This document shows positions 16,315 through 24,258 of a stretch of 32,276 bases of DNA, piece after piece. The first letter of the stretch is position 1. Each line of letters begins with the position of its first letter. The notes under the pieces were generated by a model. The model searched no databases. It was not told where the DNA came from and saw nothing but the letters and a program-made list of their open reading frames with translations. The translations under genes and the position numbers were made by a program. This stretch comes from Pseudonocardiales bacterium (GTDB lineage Bacteria; Actinomycetota; Actinomycetes; Mycobacteriales; Jatrophihabitantaceae): the NCBI GenBank assembly GCA_030840295.1, contig JAVEET010000115.1, positions 1-32,276 of the forward strand, written 5' to 3'.

Positions 16315-16368
16315 GGCTGCGGCAACCGGGTTGACGACAGCAGCGTCAGGCTGCGGCAACCGGGTTGA
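16315..16368. repeat. 20-bp direct repeat with 34-bp period at the end of the DUF4232 gene
   Basis: The same 20 bases, beginning GGCTGCGGCAACC and ending GGGTTGA, occur at 16315-16334 and 16349-16368. The second copy encodes the last residues (INPVAA) and stop region of the DUF4232 gene. The first copy lies just past the stop codon. This looks like a 34-bp tandem duplication. Confidence 0.85.
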
Positions 16369-17008
16369 TTGTCATGGTGCAGCCTCGGAAGCGCAGCGGG
16401 CGGACGACCTTCTCGGTCTGGTTCGGCACGATGATCTGCACCGAGTCGGAGTTTTCGGCGTTGCAGGTCGAGTCATTGGTCAACAATGCGGTGCCCTTGG
16501 ACCCCGGCTTCAGGTCGATGCGTTTGATGCTCTGGCCGGATCGGGTCGCTGGACGGGCGAGCGGAGCGCCGGCGATGAGGAGGGCGACGCCGGGGAAACC
16601 GGTGATGGAGCAGGCCGTCGGCGAGGCGTTCGTGAACACCAGGGAAGCGAACTGGTGCCCCGCGGCCCCGGATCCCCGCTGCACCTCGATGGTGAGCGCG
16701 CCGGTGGTGCAGGCTGGCGGACCGGCGGCCGCGGTGGCGCTGCGGGTGGGCGTCGGGGTTGCACTGACGGCGGAACCGGTGGCCGACGTCGGCGCCGTGG
16801 TCGGACCGGCCGACCCCGAGGTTGCGCCGCTCGGCGCGCTCGAGCCGGCGGATCCGGTGGCGGACGTGACGACGGTGCTAGCGGTTGCGCCGGGTGGCGG
16901 CGCCTTGGTGCAGGCCGTCGCCGCCATCAGGATCAGCGCAACCGCTGACGTCGAGCCGGCAACCGAACCGAAACCGCGGATTCGGAAGATCCGCGTGCCG
17001 CGGCTCAA
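16346..17008 (-). CDS. DUF4232 domain-containing putative lipoprotein
   Basis: A 220-aa exported protein. After a basic N-terminus, a hydrophobic segment ends in LILMAATAC, a plausible but imperfect lipobox with Cys33. A long Ser/Thr/Ala/Pro linker (about 40-95) follows. The DUF4232 domain covers the rest: CTTGALTIEVQRGSGAAGHQF, split here as CTTGALTIEV and GAAGHQF, then LVFTNASPTACSITGFPGV and a late CNAENSDSVQIIVPN with a final Cys before the end. DUF4232 proteins are secreted or surface-attached in actinobacteria and have no known role. I use the TTG at 17008, which overlaps the stop of the large secreted-protein gene (TTGA) and has AGGATC upstream. Coupling suggests a shared surface function. 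Confidence 0.78.
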   Translation of the reverse strand: MSRGTRIFRIRGFGSVAGSTSAVALILMAATACTKAPPPGATASTVVTSATGSAGSSAPSGATSGSAGPTTAPTSATGSAVSATPTPTRSATAAAGPPACTTGALTIEVQRGSGAAGHQFASLVFTNASPTACSITGFPGVALLIAGAPLARPATRSGQSIKRIDLKPGSKGTALLTNDSTCNAENSDSVQIIVPNQTEKVVRPLRFRGCTMTINPVAAA

Positions 17009-19242
17009 TTGATCCTGAGGTCGGTGCCGTGCGGCATGTCCGCCTGCCGGGTTGCGGTCGCTGATGAAATGGCCGCCCACAGCTTGTTCCACGCGTCCAC
17101 ATTAGTGATGCTGCCGCACGAACCTGCCTGCTGACACGCGGTGTACTCCGTCAACGGCCCTCCGAAGTACAGTTTCGGCTTTCTGGCGCTGACCCCGGTC
17201 AGCGAGATGAATTTCCACTGCAGCGGCATGGCGGAGTTGTAGATCTGCGGCAGGCTCAGCGATCGGGTGGGTGCCGCGCCGCCGCTGAGCCACTGCAGAT
17301 CGGCCATCGTCCAGCCGTTGTTACAGCGGCTGGCAGCGGCACCGGTCGAACAGCCGTCCGCCGAGCCGTTGAACACGAACTGCGCGCTCGTCGCGCCGAC
17401 GTACCCCGACAGCCATGACTTGGTCTCACCAGCGGTGGCCGAGAAGCCCGGTTCGATGTCGTTGGCGCCACCCACCCTGATGTTGGCGTAACGGGCCGCA
17501 TAGCTCACGACTGGGTTCACGACGCCCCTGGCCCACATCGCACCGGCGACGGAGCTCACGTCGACGTCGTTGTTCGTGCCGATCGCCAGCAGCATCGGGG
17601 CGTTGAGCTTCTGCTTGGTCACGTACCCGTCCAGGTAAGCCTTCATCGCCGTCACGACCGCTGCGTTCGAGACGTATCGCGATGTCGCTGACAGCAGGAC
17701 GCCGCCGCGGCTCTGATCCTGGCCGCCAATCTGCAACAGCACCAGATACCTGTGGCCGGACGGGTTGTAGCCGGCATCGGCAGCACCCATCTTGCGCATC
17801 AGAGCGCTGTCGGACACGGCGTTGCCGGTGATGTTGCGGATGTAGTGACTCGTCGACACCGGAGCAGGCGAGGTCTGCGGCGGAATCGCCACCGGGACCC
17901 CGGTGACGGTAGCCGGTGAACCGGTGCCCATTGTGTTCAACCCCACGATAGTGAAGGTGTACCGCTTGCCGTTGGTGAGGCCGGTGATCGCCGCCTTCAG
18001 GGTCGAACCACTCACCTTGATGATGTTGCCGGTCTCCTTGACGGTGATCTGGTATGCCGTCACCGGTGTAGTCACGGACCTGGCCGCGGCCCAGGTCAGC
18101 GTGATGCTGCCGCTGGCGGCGCCCGCCTGCAGGCCGGTCACCGGCGCCGGCACGGTGTCACCGGTGCTGGGCAGTGACTTGCAGGCCAAGGCGACGGCCG
18201 CGCCGACGCCGACATTGACCGCCGATCCACAGACGGTGTGCGGGTTGCCGTTGGCGCTGATCACCTTGGCGTAGCCGTGCCCCGGACCGTAGGCGGGGTA
18301 CACGGCGGCCACGTCGGTCCGCGTGGTGTTGGCCGGGATGTTGTTGGTCAGTTTGCCGTCGATCAGGATGTTCACCGAGGTGGCTTTGACCGTATCGGGG
18401 TCGATGACCCAGCCTGTCACCGTGATCGTGGTCGCCGACGTTCTGGTCGCCGTGTCGAGATAGCCGAACGGGTTCGGCGAAACCACATACGTCCTGCAGA
18501 TGATCTGGGAATTGGCGCCGATGCCGACATTGAACGCCGTCAGACACACCTTGTGGCTACCGGTTGCCGCCTTGAGGTTCAACACAAAGGTGTGGTTGAC
18601 GCCGTAGACGGCGTTGTACGAGGCGGGCACTGCACTCAGGCTGGCCTTGGGCGTCGCGGACGCGACCACCCTGGTGTGCACCGCGTCGACGGTGACGTCC
18701 ACGGTGACGGGCGCGCTCGCGTTGGGGTCCAAGGCCCAGCCGGCGACCCTGAGGCCGGCCGGCGTGCGGGTCACGCTTGTCATGGCGCCCACCGGATTGT
18801 TCTGCGCGAGCACTGTCTTGCAGCCCAGCGTGGTGTTCGTGCCGCCGATTCCTACGTTCATGCCCACGGCGCAGATCCGGTGGCTGCCGTTGGCGAGCCC
18901 GAAGGTCCCGCTGAACCCGTGCGCGGCACCGTAGCCGAGGGCGGCCTTGGCTACGTCGGGACGGATCTTGTCGGCCCGCCACAGCTGAGGCTTGCCATCG
19001 ATGTAGATCCGGACGCCGATCGGGGTCTTGACGTCAGGATCGATCGTCCATCCGCCCACCGTGGCCCGTCCGTTGGTGAACGACGCCACCTCCAGCACGC
19101 CGACCGGACTTCGGCCGGCCGCCGCGTTGGCCCAGGTCGGCAGATAGGAGACGAGCAAGGCGGCGAGGGCGGCGACGGACACCAGGAGGGCGATCAGGCG
19201 GCGGCGAAGCGGATGCGGAGATAGTTCGGCTGTGAGGCGCAT
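17005..19242 (-). CDS. secreted protein with three ~100-aa repeats, an FN3 domain and an unknown C-terminal domain
   Basis: A 745-aa exported protein. A basic N-terminus and hydrophobic helix (about 15-42, ending TWANAAAG) form a signal peptide. Three related repeats follow (about 46-142, 150-250, 257-355). Each has the pattern VxGWxIDPD, a short IDGK-type strand pair, RxDVAxxxxxYGxxHG, and a terminal HxxC-NVGxGxxxxxxxC with Cys pairs 124/141, 233/249 and 338/354. A fibronectin type III domain spans about 365-452. A C-terminal domain of about 265 residues (465-730) contains NDIEPGF (594-600), W610, SADGCS, and PQIYNSAMPLQW. Its strand/helix spacing recalls a TIM barrel, but I do not recognise a family. 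The ATG at 19242 has AGGA upstream. The stop overlaps the DUF4232 start. Confidence 0.85.
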   Translation of the reverse strand: MRLTAELSPHPLRRRLIALLVSVAALAALLVSYLPTWANAAAGRSPVGVLEVASFTNGRATVGGWTIDPDVKTPIGVRIYIDGKPQLWRADKIRPDVAKAALGYGAAHGFSGTFGLANGSHRICAVGMNVGIGGTNTTLGCKTVLAQNNPVGAMTSVTRTPAGLRVAGWALDPNASAPVTVDVTVDAVHTRVVASATPKASLSAVPASYNAVYGVNHTFVLNLKAATGSHKVCLTAFNVGIGANSQIICRTYVVSPNPFGYLDTATRTSATTITVTGWVIDPDTVKATSVNILIDGKLTNNIPANTTRTDVAAVYPAYGPGHGYAKVISANGNPHTVCGSAVNVGVGAAVALACKSLPSTGDTVPAPVTGLQAGAASGSITLTWAAARSVTTPVTAYQITVKETGNIIKVSGSTLKAAITGLTNGKRYTFTIVGLNTMGTGSPATVTGVPVAIPPQTSPAPVSTSHYIRNITGNAVSDSALMRKMGAADAGYNPSGHRYLVLLQIGGQDQSRGGVLLSATSRYVSNAAVVTAMKAYLDGYVTKQKLNAPMLLAIGTNNDVDVSSVAGAMWARGVVNPVVSYAARYANIRVGGANDIEPGFSATAGETKSWLSGYVGATSAQFVFNGSADGCSTGAAASRCNNGWTMADLQWLSGGAAPTRSLSLPQIYNSAMPLQWKFISLTGVSARKPKLYFGGPLTEYTACQQAGSCGSITNVDAWNKLWAAISSATATRQADMPHGTDLRIN

Positions 19243-19420
19243 GTTGCTGATTCCTGGTCGTCCGGCAGGGGCAGTGTCGGGCGGGACCCCTTGCAAATGT
19301 GATCGGATGACAGCCGTTTACCAATCACTTCAGTCACAACTGTCACACCGGAGGATAATGCGCGACACGCCGAAAGTCGCAATCCGTGAGCGGATTGTTA
19401 CATTGTGTGACTGCTGTTGG
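19243..19420. promoter_or_regulatory. promoter region of the secreted-protein operon with TGTGAC boxes and a hairpin
   Basis: This 178-bp gap lies between the acyl-CoA ligase stop and the secreted-protein start on the minus strand. GTCACA occurs at 19333-19338 and again within TGTCACAC at 19341-19348; GTTACA and TGTGTGAC lie at 19397-19411. Read together these are TGTGAC-like boxes in opposite orientations about 60 bp apart. CAATCCG (19380-19386... ending 19386) and CGGATTG (19391-19397) form a perfect 7-bp stem with a 4-base loop, possibly ending ligase transcription. The binding factor is unknown. Confidence 0.4.
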
Positions 19421-21037
19421 TCAGCCCAGCCGCCTTTCGGCGAACCGCTCGCGGAGCGCCTTCTTCGAGAACTTGCCGACACTTGTCTTGGGAATCTCGT
19501 CGATGAATTCCAGGTCGTCCGGCAGCCCCCACTTGCCGACCTGCGTGGCCAGGTAAGTCATCAGGTCGGCCTTGGTCAACTCCTGGCCTGATTTCACGAC
19601 CACGCAGGCGAAGGGCCGCTCCATCCACTTCGAATGCGGCAGGGCGATCACCGCGGCTTCGGCCACCGAGGGGTGGCCCATGATGGTGTTCTCCAGCTGC
19701 ACCGAGGAGATCCATTCGCCGCCGGACTTGATCAGATCCTTGGTGCGATCGACCAGGCGCAGGTAGCCGAGGTCGGAGATAGCACCCACATCGCCGGTAC
19801 GGAGCCAACCGTCTTCGGTGAACTGCTCGCCCGGCTCGTCGGTCCGGTAGTACTGCCGTGCGATCCAGGGGCCGCGGCATTCCAGTTCGCCGGAGGCTTG
19901 GTTGTCCCACGGCAGCGCCTGGCCGGTCTGTGGATCCACGATCCGCATCTCGACCCCTATCGGGGCGAAACCGGCCGTCGCACGCACCTCGGCCTGCTCC
20001 TCTTCAGGGGCGCCGTCGTACTCCGAGCGCAGGGTGGCGACCGATCCGATCGGTGACAGTTCGGTCATGCCCCAGGCCTGGGTGATCGGCAACCCGATGG
20101 CGTCGCGCCAGCCTTCGGACAAGGCCTTGGGCACCGCCGAGCCCCCGCAGATCACGGTGCGCAGCGCGCTCAGGTTCCGTCCAGGCAGCAGCGGCAGCAT
20201 TCCCATCCAGATCGTCGGTACTCCGGCCGTGATCGTGACCTTCTCGCGCTCGAGCAGCTCGAGCAGGCTCGGTGGGGACAGATCCGGGCCGGGCATCACG
20301 ACGTCCGCACCGGCCATCATGGCGGCGTAAGGGAGGCCCCAGGCCATCGCGTGGAACATCGGGACCACTGGCATCAGGGTGTCGGACTCGCGAAGCGCGA
20401 AGGTGGAGGGCACCTGGGTGATCAGCGAATGCAGCCAGGTCGAGCGGTGCGAATAGAGCACGCCCTTGGGGCTGCCGGTGGTCCCTGTGGTGTAGCAGAT
20501 CGCCGCCGCGGTGTTCTCGTCCTTCACCTTGCCGGCAAAGTCGAATTCGTCACCCACTACGTCCTGCCACCGCACGACCCGGGAATCGTCGGGAAGTTCG
20601 TTGGCTGAGCCGTCGTCGAAGACCACCACGTGCCGCACGGTGCTGAGGCTGGGTAGGTATTTCGCGAAAAGAGGTAACAACGAGCGGTCGACGAAGACCG
20701 CCTCGTCATTGGCGTGGCCCGCCGTGTAGATCAGCTGTTCCGGAAAGAGCCGGATGTTCAGCGTGTGCAGTACCCGCCCGGTCGCCGGCACCGCGAGGTA
20801 CATGGCCATGTGATCGGCGGTGTTCCAGCCGAAGGTGCCGACCCGGCCGCCCTCGGAGATGCCGAGAGTGTTCAGGATCCCGGCGGCCTGACGGGCGCGC
20901 ACTCCGAGGTCGGCGAAGCTGATCCGCTCGATGCCCTCGATCGTGTTCGTGGACACCGTCTTCTTGGGAAAGTACTGCTCGCCGCGCCGCAGTATTGATT
21001 CGATGGTCAGCGGGTAGTCCTGCATCAGTCCGAACAT
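19421..21037 (-). CDS. fatty acyl-CoA ligase, AlkK/medium-chain type
   Basis: A 538-aa adenylate-forming enzyme. MFGLMQDYPLTIESILRRGE at the N-terminus is typical of AlkK-like ligases of medium or long chains. The phosphate-binding motif is YTTGTTGSPKG (182-192). Further landmarks are QAWGMTELSPIG, GWLRTGDVG, RTKDLIKSGGEWISSVQLEN (key residues KSGGEWIS) and the C-terminal catalytic PKTSVGKFSKK. It would form fatty acyl-CoA from free acid, ATP and CoA on the cytoplasmic side. It differs clearly from the ligase at 9931-11457, so the two are not a recent duplication. The ATG has no clear ribosome-binding site. It stands alone between two promoter gaps, though the hydrolase gene ends 43 bp upstream on the same strand. 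Confidence 0.93.
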   Translation of the reverse strand: MFGLMQDYPLTIESILRRGEQYFPKKTVSTNTIEGIERISFADLGVRARQAAGILNTLGISEGGRVGTFGWNTADHMAMYLAVPATGRVLHTLNIRLFPEQLIYTAGHANDEAVFVDRSLLPLFAKYLPSLSTVRHVVVFDDGSANELPDDSRVVRWQDVVGDEFDFAGKVKDENTAAAICYTTGTTGSPKGVLYSHRSTWLHSLITQVPSTFALRESDTLMPVVPMFHAMAWGLPYAAMMAGADVVMPGPDLSPPSLLELLEREKVTITAGVPTIWMGMLPLLPGRNLSALRTVICGGSAVPKALSEGWRDAIGLPITQAWGMTELSPIGSVATLRSEYDGAPEEEQAEVRATAGFAPIGVEMRIVDPQTGQALPWDNQASGELECRGPWIARQYYRTDEPGEQFTEDGWLRTGDVGAISDLGYLRLVDRTKDLIKSGGEWISSVQLENTIMGHPSVAEAAVIALPHSKWMERPFACVVVKSGQELTKADLMTYLATQVGKWGLPDDLEFIDEIPKTSVGKFSKKALRERFAERRLG

Positions 21038-21080
21038 GTCGTGATCGTGCTGGAGGTGACCGGATAGGGCAAGGCAGCGG

Positions 21081-22436
21081 TCAAGGTTGCCGATCGATCT
21101 GGAAGGCGCGGGTTTCTATCCCGTCGCCGGTCAGGAATGCGCCGGCGCCGCTCACCCAGGCATCGACCGAAGGATCACCTGCCGCGTCCACGTCCCGGGC
21201 CGCGGGGAGGTAGGCGCCGGTCAGGCTGTGACGGGCTCCGAAGGTCGATGCCGTGCGGCTGGTCCGGACGGTGATCTGGTTGGGGCGCGAGCGGTTGTCG
21301 GCCGCATCGAGGCCGACCACGATATCGCCGGCATTTTCCAGAGACAGGACCTGAACCTGCGACGGGATGTCCACGAGCCCGATCGGCGCGCCGGCCGTCA
21401 GCAGGTGGGTGATCCGGAACCGGTCCGATGCGGCGAGATCGGCGGCCAGCCGCGCCCCGACCAGGCCGCCCTGGCTGTGGCCGACCAGCAGGATCGGCTC
21501 GTCGGCCCCGACGCCGCTGGCAAGCAGGGCGGCGACCACCCCGTATTCGTAGGTGGTCTGCTCGTTTCCGACCGCCCGGAGGTTCGTGGTCAGGTCCGCC
21601 ACGTTCCGATTGTGGCGATCCAGTAGATTCCAGTCCTTCGTGCCGGGCAAATCGACGATGACCGAGCGGGTGCTGGCACCGTCCGGTCGAGTGTGGGTCA
21701 CGAATCGGATGTCGATTCGCCCGCTGGTGGTGCTGTCATCGCGACAGCTCAGCCCGCGCAGCAAGTCGGCGACGCCGCGTGGCGGCCCGGCTCCATCGTC
21801 GCTCGGCTCACCGGACCGCCGGGAGACCAGCGGTCGTCCGTCTGAGTAAAAGTTCGCCAAACCGCGCGCATGACCGGCGATCGGAGACAGCGACCGATCG
21901 GGTAGGTAGAGCGCGCTACCAGGTGGCAGCGGGCCGGGCGTGGCGGAACTGAGTACGTCGAGGAGCGGTGCCGCCAGGTCCGGATCATGTTCGGCGAACA
22001 CCCGGGCACCGGCCAGCACGGCAACCGGTTCCGCACCGCCACGCGCGAGAAGAAGGTGGGGCAGGCTCGCGGCCACCGCACCCGGCAACTGGCGGATCGC
22101 CCTCATCAGGGGTGCCCACCGACCAGATAGATCGTCGGCGTTCTCGTAGCAGGTGGCCGCGGCCCGCAGGCCGGCGGCGAGCAGCGTGCATTCGGCCAGC
22201 ACTGCGCCGGTCGTCGCAATGGTGCGTCCAGCGGCGGCCGCCACCTCGGCCGCACCGAGCGGGTCGAGCAGCGCCGGCGGTGCGAGCGCCGGATCGGTCA
22301 GGGTGCGCAGGGCGCTGCGGGCGGCATCACGGATGGTCGGCAGGGCCGTCTCGAGGGCGTCAGCGAGCATCCGCAGTTGGGCGAAGTCTGCGGAGATGGA
22401 GAACCGGCCGCCGCTGACGCTGATGGAACCGGCCAT
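21081..22436 (-). CDS. alpha/beta hydrolase (PGAP1-like) with WXG100-like N-terminal helices
   Basis: A 451-aa protein. The first 115 residues are Ala-rich helices starting SISVSGGRFSISADF, with the heptad look of WXG100/EspC-like proteins but no clear WXG. A linker precedes a serine-hydrolase domain (about 240-440). The nucleophile elbow is LLVGHSQGGLVG, with Ser321 or 322 depending on start. An acid is likely in ENAGDIVVGLD and the His in FGARHSLTGAY completes a triad. GHSQGG and the preceding IVDLPGTKDW region recall PGAP1/lipase-class hydrolases. The substrate is unknown; a secreted lipase or esterase role is inference. The ATG at 22436 (or GTG at 22439) overlaps the stop of the upstream WXG100-like gene, so the two are coupled. 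Confidence 0.8.
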   Translation of the reverse strand: MAGSISVSGGRFSISADFAQLRMLADALETALPTIRDAARSALRTLTDPALAPPALLDPLGAAEVAAAAGRTIATTGAVLAECTLLAAGLRAAATCYENADDLSGRWAPLMRAIRQLPGAVAASLPHLLLARGGAEPVAVLAGARVFAEHDPDLAAPLLDVLSSATPGPLPPGSALYLPDRSLSPIAGHARGLANFYSDGRPLVSRRSGEPSDDGAGPPRGVADLLRGLSCRDDSTTSGRIDIRFVTHTRPDGASTRSVIVDLPGTKDWNLLDRHNRNVADLTTNLRAVGNEQTTYEYGVVAALLASGVGADEPILLVGHSQGGLVGARLAADLAASDRFRITHLLTAGAPIGLVDIPSQVQVLSLENAGDIVVGLDAADNRSRPNQITVRTSRTASTFGARHSLTGAYLPAARDVDAAGDPSVDAWVSGAGAFLTGDGIETRAFQIDRQP

Positions 22437-22771
22437 CACAGCAGGTCGATCAGGTGGACCGGCCGTACCAGGGCGTCCGCGGTTGCGGCCACCCGTGCTG
22501 CGGCAATCGCCCGGGAGGACGCGGTGCCTTCATGTCGTCTCAGCGCGTCCGCGGTCTTTTCCAGCCGTCCGGCGGTTACTCCGAACCCGCCCAACGCGCT
22601 CTGAAGCCGGGCGGCGAACTCGGTCGCCGCTGGTGATTGCCACTGACAGATCAGGGCCCGATCGCGCACCCGGGCGCGGGCATGCCTGAGCTGAACCGCC
22701 GCTTGATCGAGGGATCGGGCGAGGGCGCTGATGGTCTGCTCGGAAACGGTCATCCGGGGCACGGGTGTCAT
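22436..22771 (-). CDS. WXG100-like small helical protein
   Basis: An about 111-aa, almost entirely helical protein. It has the helix–turn–helix form of ESAT-6/WXG100 substrates, with Trp44 in CQWQSPAATEF as the turn (W-x-S rather than W-x-G) and a long amphipathic second helix from TAGRLEKTADALRRH. Such proteins usually pair as dimers with a partner and are exported by a type VII (ESX) secretion system; no secretion gene is visible here. Its stop is fused with the hydrolase start, so the pair is probably translated together and may form a complex. The start could also be the ATG at 22753 or a GTG at 22801; none has a good ribosome-binding site. Confidence 0.65.
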   Translation of the reverse strand: MTPVPRMTVSEQTISALARSLDQAAVQLRHARARVRDRALICQWQSPAATEFAARLQSALGGFGVTAGRLEKTADALRRHEGTASSRAIAAARVAATADALVRPVHLIDLL

Positions 22772-23108
22772 GTTTCGAGCGTTGCCGTCCCGTCGACTCA
22801 CCAGGCCGTTCGACAGTGAAATGTGGACGACGTCCGCGGTTGTGGAAACCGTCGATGCCCTAGTCTTGGCCGTAGTCTGATCCAGGTGTGCCGCTGGTCG
22901 GCTCCGAGGCGAATCGTGCTTCGGCGGTCGAGGCGGGGGACAGGGTTGGGCGGATCGGACGACACGCTCCGCTGATTCGATGTCAGTTGCCAGAGCGTGG
23001 TTGAATGACCCTGACATCGAATTACATATGTGGAATTCGCTGATAAATCTTCATCTTTTCACCACCCGGGGCGGCGAACCACCGCCCATGATGACGCTCG
23101 GAGGCCGC
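22772..23108. promoter_or_regulatory. divergent gap with a perfect 12-bp inverted repeat and a candidate promoter
   Basis: This 337-bp gap separates the WXG100-like gene (minus) from the DUF3263 gene (plus). ATTCGATGTCAG (22975-22986) and its exact reverse complement CTGACATCGAAT (23011-23022) flank a 24-base spacer. Inside lies TTGAAT (23001-23006), which with TACATA (23023-23028), 16 bases away, makes a candidate promoter for the DUF3263–LytR_C genes. The inverted repeat would then overlap the -35/-10 spacer, like a repressor operator. The rest of the gap holds nothing I recognise. Confidence 0.45.
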
Positions 23109-23447
23109 ATGGAACTCGCGCCCACCGCAACCGGCGACACTGCGGATGCAACGGCCGAGTCCGCAGCTTCGGGCGTCGAAGTCGGCGATGAACTGGGCGG
23201 TCTCACGCGTCGCGATCGCGAGATCCTGGCCTTCGAACGGCAATGGTGGAAGTACGCCGGCGCCAAGGAGCAGGCCATCCGCGAGCTGTTCGACATGTCG
23301 GCTACCAGGTACTACCAGGTACTCAACGGTCTCATCGACTCGTCGGCTGCCATGGCGGCAGACCCTATGCTGGTCAAGCGGCTGAGACGACTTCGAGCCA
23401 GTCGCCAGCGGCAGCGCTCGGCTCGCCGCTTGGGCATCGAGGTGTGA
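23109..23447 (+). CDS. DUF3263 domain-containing protein
   Basis: A 112-aa protein. The C-terminal two thirds carry the DUF3263 signature: LTRRDREILAFERQWWKYAG, then KEQAIRELFDMSATRYYQ, LNGLIDS, ADPMLVKRLRRLR and a basic tail. The pattern resembles a small DNA-binding domain in which the MSATRYYQ part would be the recognition helix, but the function is unknown. In actinobacteria this gene commonly precedes a LytR_C protein, as it does here after 10 bp. I chose the ATG at 23109 with GGAGG four bases upstream; the ATG at 23088 is an alternative. Longer versions would run into the putative promoter. Confidence 0.88.
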   Translation: MELAPTATGDTADATAESAASGVEVGDELGGLTRRDREILAFERQWWKYAGAKEQAIRELFDMSATRYYQVLNGLIDSSAAMAADPMLVKRLRRLRASRQRQRSARRLGIEV

Positions 23448-23457
23448 CCCACAATCA

Positions 23458-24012
23458 ATGTCGCATAGCGCTCCACCCTCGCCGGTCCGACGGCGCCTGG
23501 AACTCTCGATCGGCCTGATAGCCCTGTTGGTGGGCGTGCTGATCGCCGTATTCGCATTCGTAGCCCTGAATCAACCCAAGGGCCGCCAGGCGAGTCGCAT
23601 CACAAGCACGCCCAGTTCGACCGCCGAGTCGACCCCGTCCTCGGCCAAACCTTCATCCAGTGCACCCGTGAAACCGCCGGTTGCCCCCACGACGCCCAAG
23701 GCCACGCCCACCACAGCCAAACCCAGTGCCAGCCGTCCCGCGGTGATCGTCCTCAACAACTCCAACACTGCCGGCTTGGCCAACACCGCGGTCAGCCGGC
23801 TCACCCGGGGCGGGTGGGTTGCCTCCAACGGGGGCAACTTCTCCGGCGACATTCTGTCGACGGCGGCCTATTACGACCCGAACGTGTCCGGTGCCCAGGC
23901 AGCGGCGACGGCGTTGCAGGCTCAGTTTCCCGCCGTCCAGCGAGTCAGGCCACGATTTAGCGGCCTGCCCGAGGGTCCGATCGTTCTCGTTCTGACCAGC
24001 GACTACAGTTAG
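23458..24012 (+). CDS. LytR C-terminal domain membrane protein
   Basis: A 184-aa protein. A short basic cytoplasmic N-terminus precedes one membrane helix (about 17-38, LIALLVGVLIAVFAFVAL). A Ser/Thr/Pro/Lys linker (about 40-92) spans the wall. The LytR_C domain (PF13399 type) follows: AVIVLNNSNTAGLANTAVSR, then GGWVASNGGNFSGD, AYYDPN and a final GPIVLVLTSDYS. The domain occurs after LytR-CpsA-Psr transferases and on its own; it may bind wall polymers, but no activity is proven. It shares a transcript with DUF3263. A stem of CGTCGG (24021-24026) with CCGACG (24038-24043) just after the stop may end this transcript. Confidence 0.88.
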   Translation: MSHSAPPSPVRRRLELSIGLIALLVGVLIAVFAFVALNQPKGRQASRITSTPSSTAESTPSSAKPSSSAPVKPPVAPTTPKATPTTAKPSASRPAVIVLNNSNTAGLANTAVSRLTRGGWVASNGGNFSGDILSTAAYYDPNVSGAQAAATALQAQFPAVQRVRPRFSGLPEGPIVLVLTSDYS

Positions 24013-24098
24013 CGGCACAACGTCGGCTGCACGTAGCCCGACGCCCCCGGTGGTCACCGAACCCCTGGTGGGTTGGCGCTGCGTGCCGACCACATATC

Positions 24099-24258
24099 GC
24101 TCATCCAGAGGGGCAGAGGGACCGGCCCGTTGAAGCCCCGGCAACCACCGCGACAGCTCGCATCCACGTCCACGCGTCAGCGTGAACATGGGGTCGCGAG
24201 GTAGGTGCCAACTCCGGCCCGGACAGTCGCCATGACGCCCGGGAAAGATGAGGAGAGG
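24099..24258 (+). promoter_or_regulatory. SAM-I (S-box) riboswitch in the thrC leader
   Basis: The leader shows the SAM-I core in order: closing stem P1 CTCATC (24100-24105), AGAGGGGCAGAGGGACCGG for the kink-turn side (24107-24125), GCCCCGGCAACC (24135-24146), an extended P3 arm (CGCGAC... GTCGCGAGG), GGTGCCAACTCC (24204-24215), and GAAAGATGAG (24243-24252), whose GATGAG closes P1. These match the known SAM-binding aptamer very well. The 3' P1 strand runs directly into GAGGAGAGG, the ribosome-binding site of thrC, 8-11 bases before its ATG. SAM binding should thus hide the site and block translation. No terminator-like U-run follows, so translational control is likely. Confidence 0.92.
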
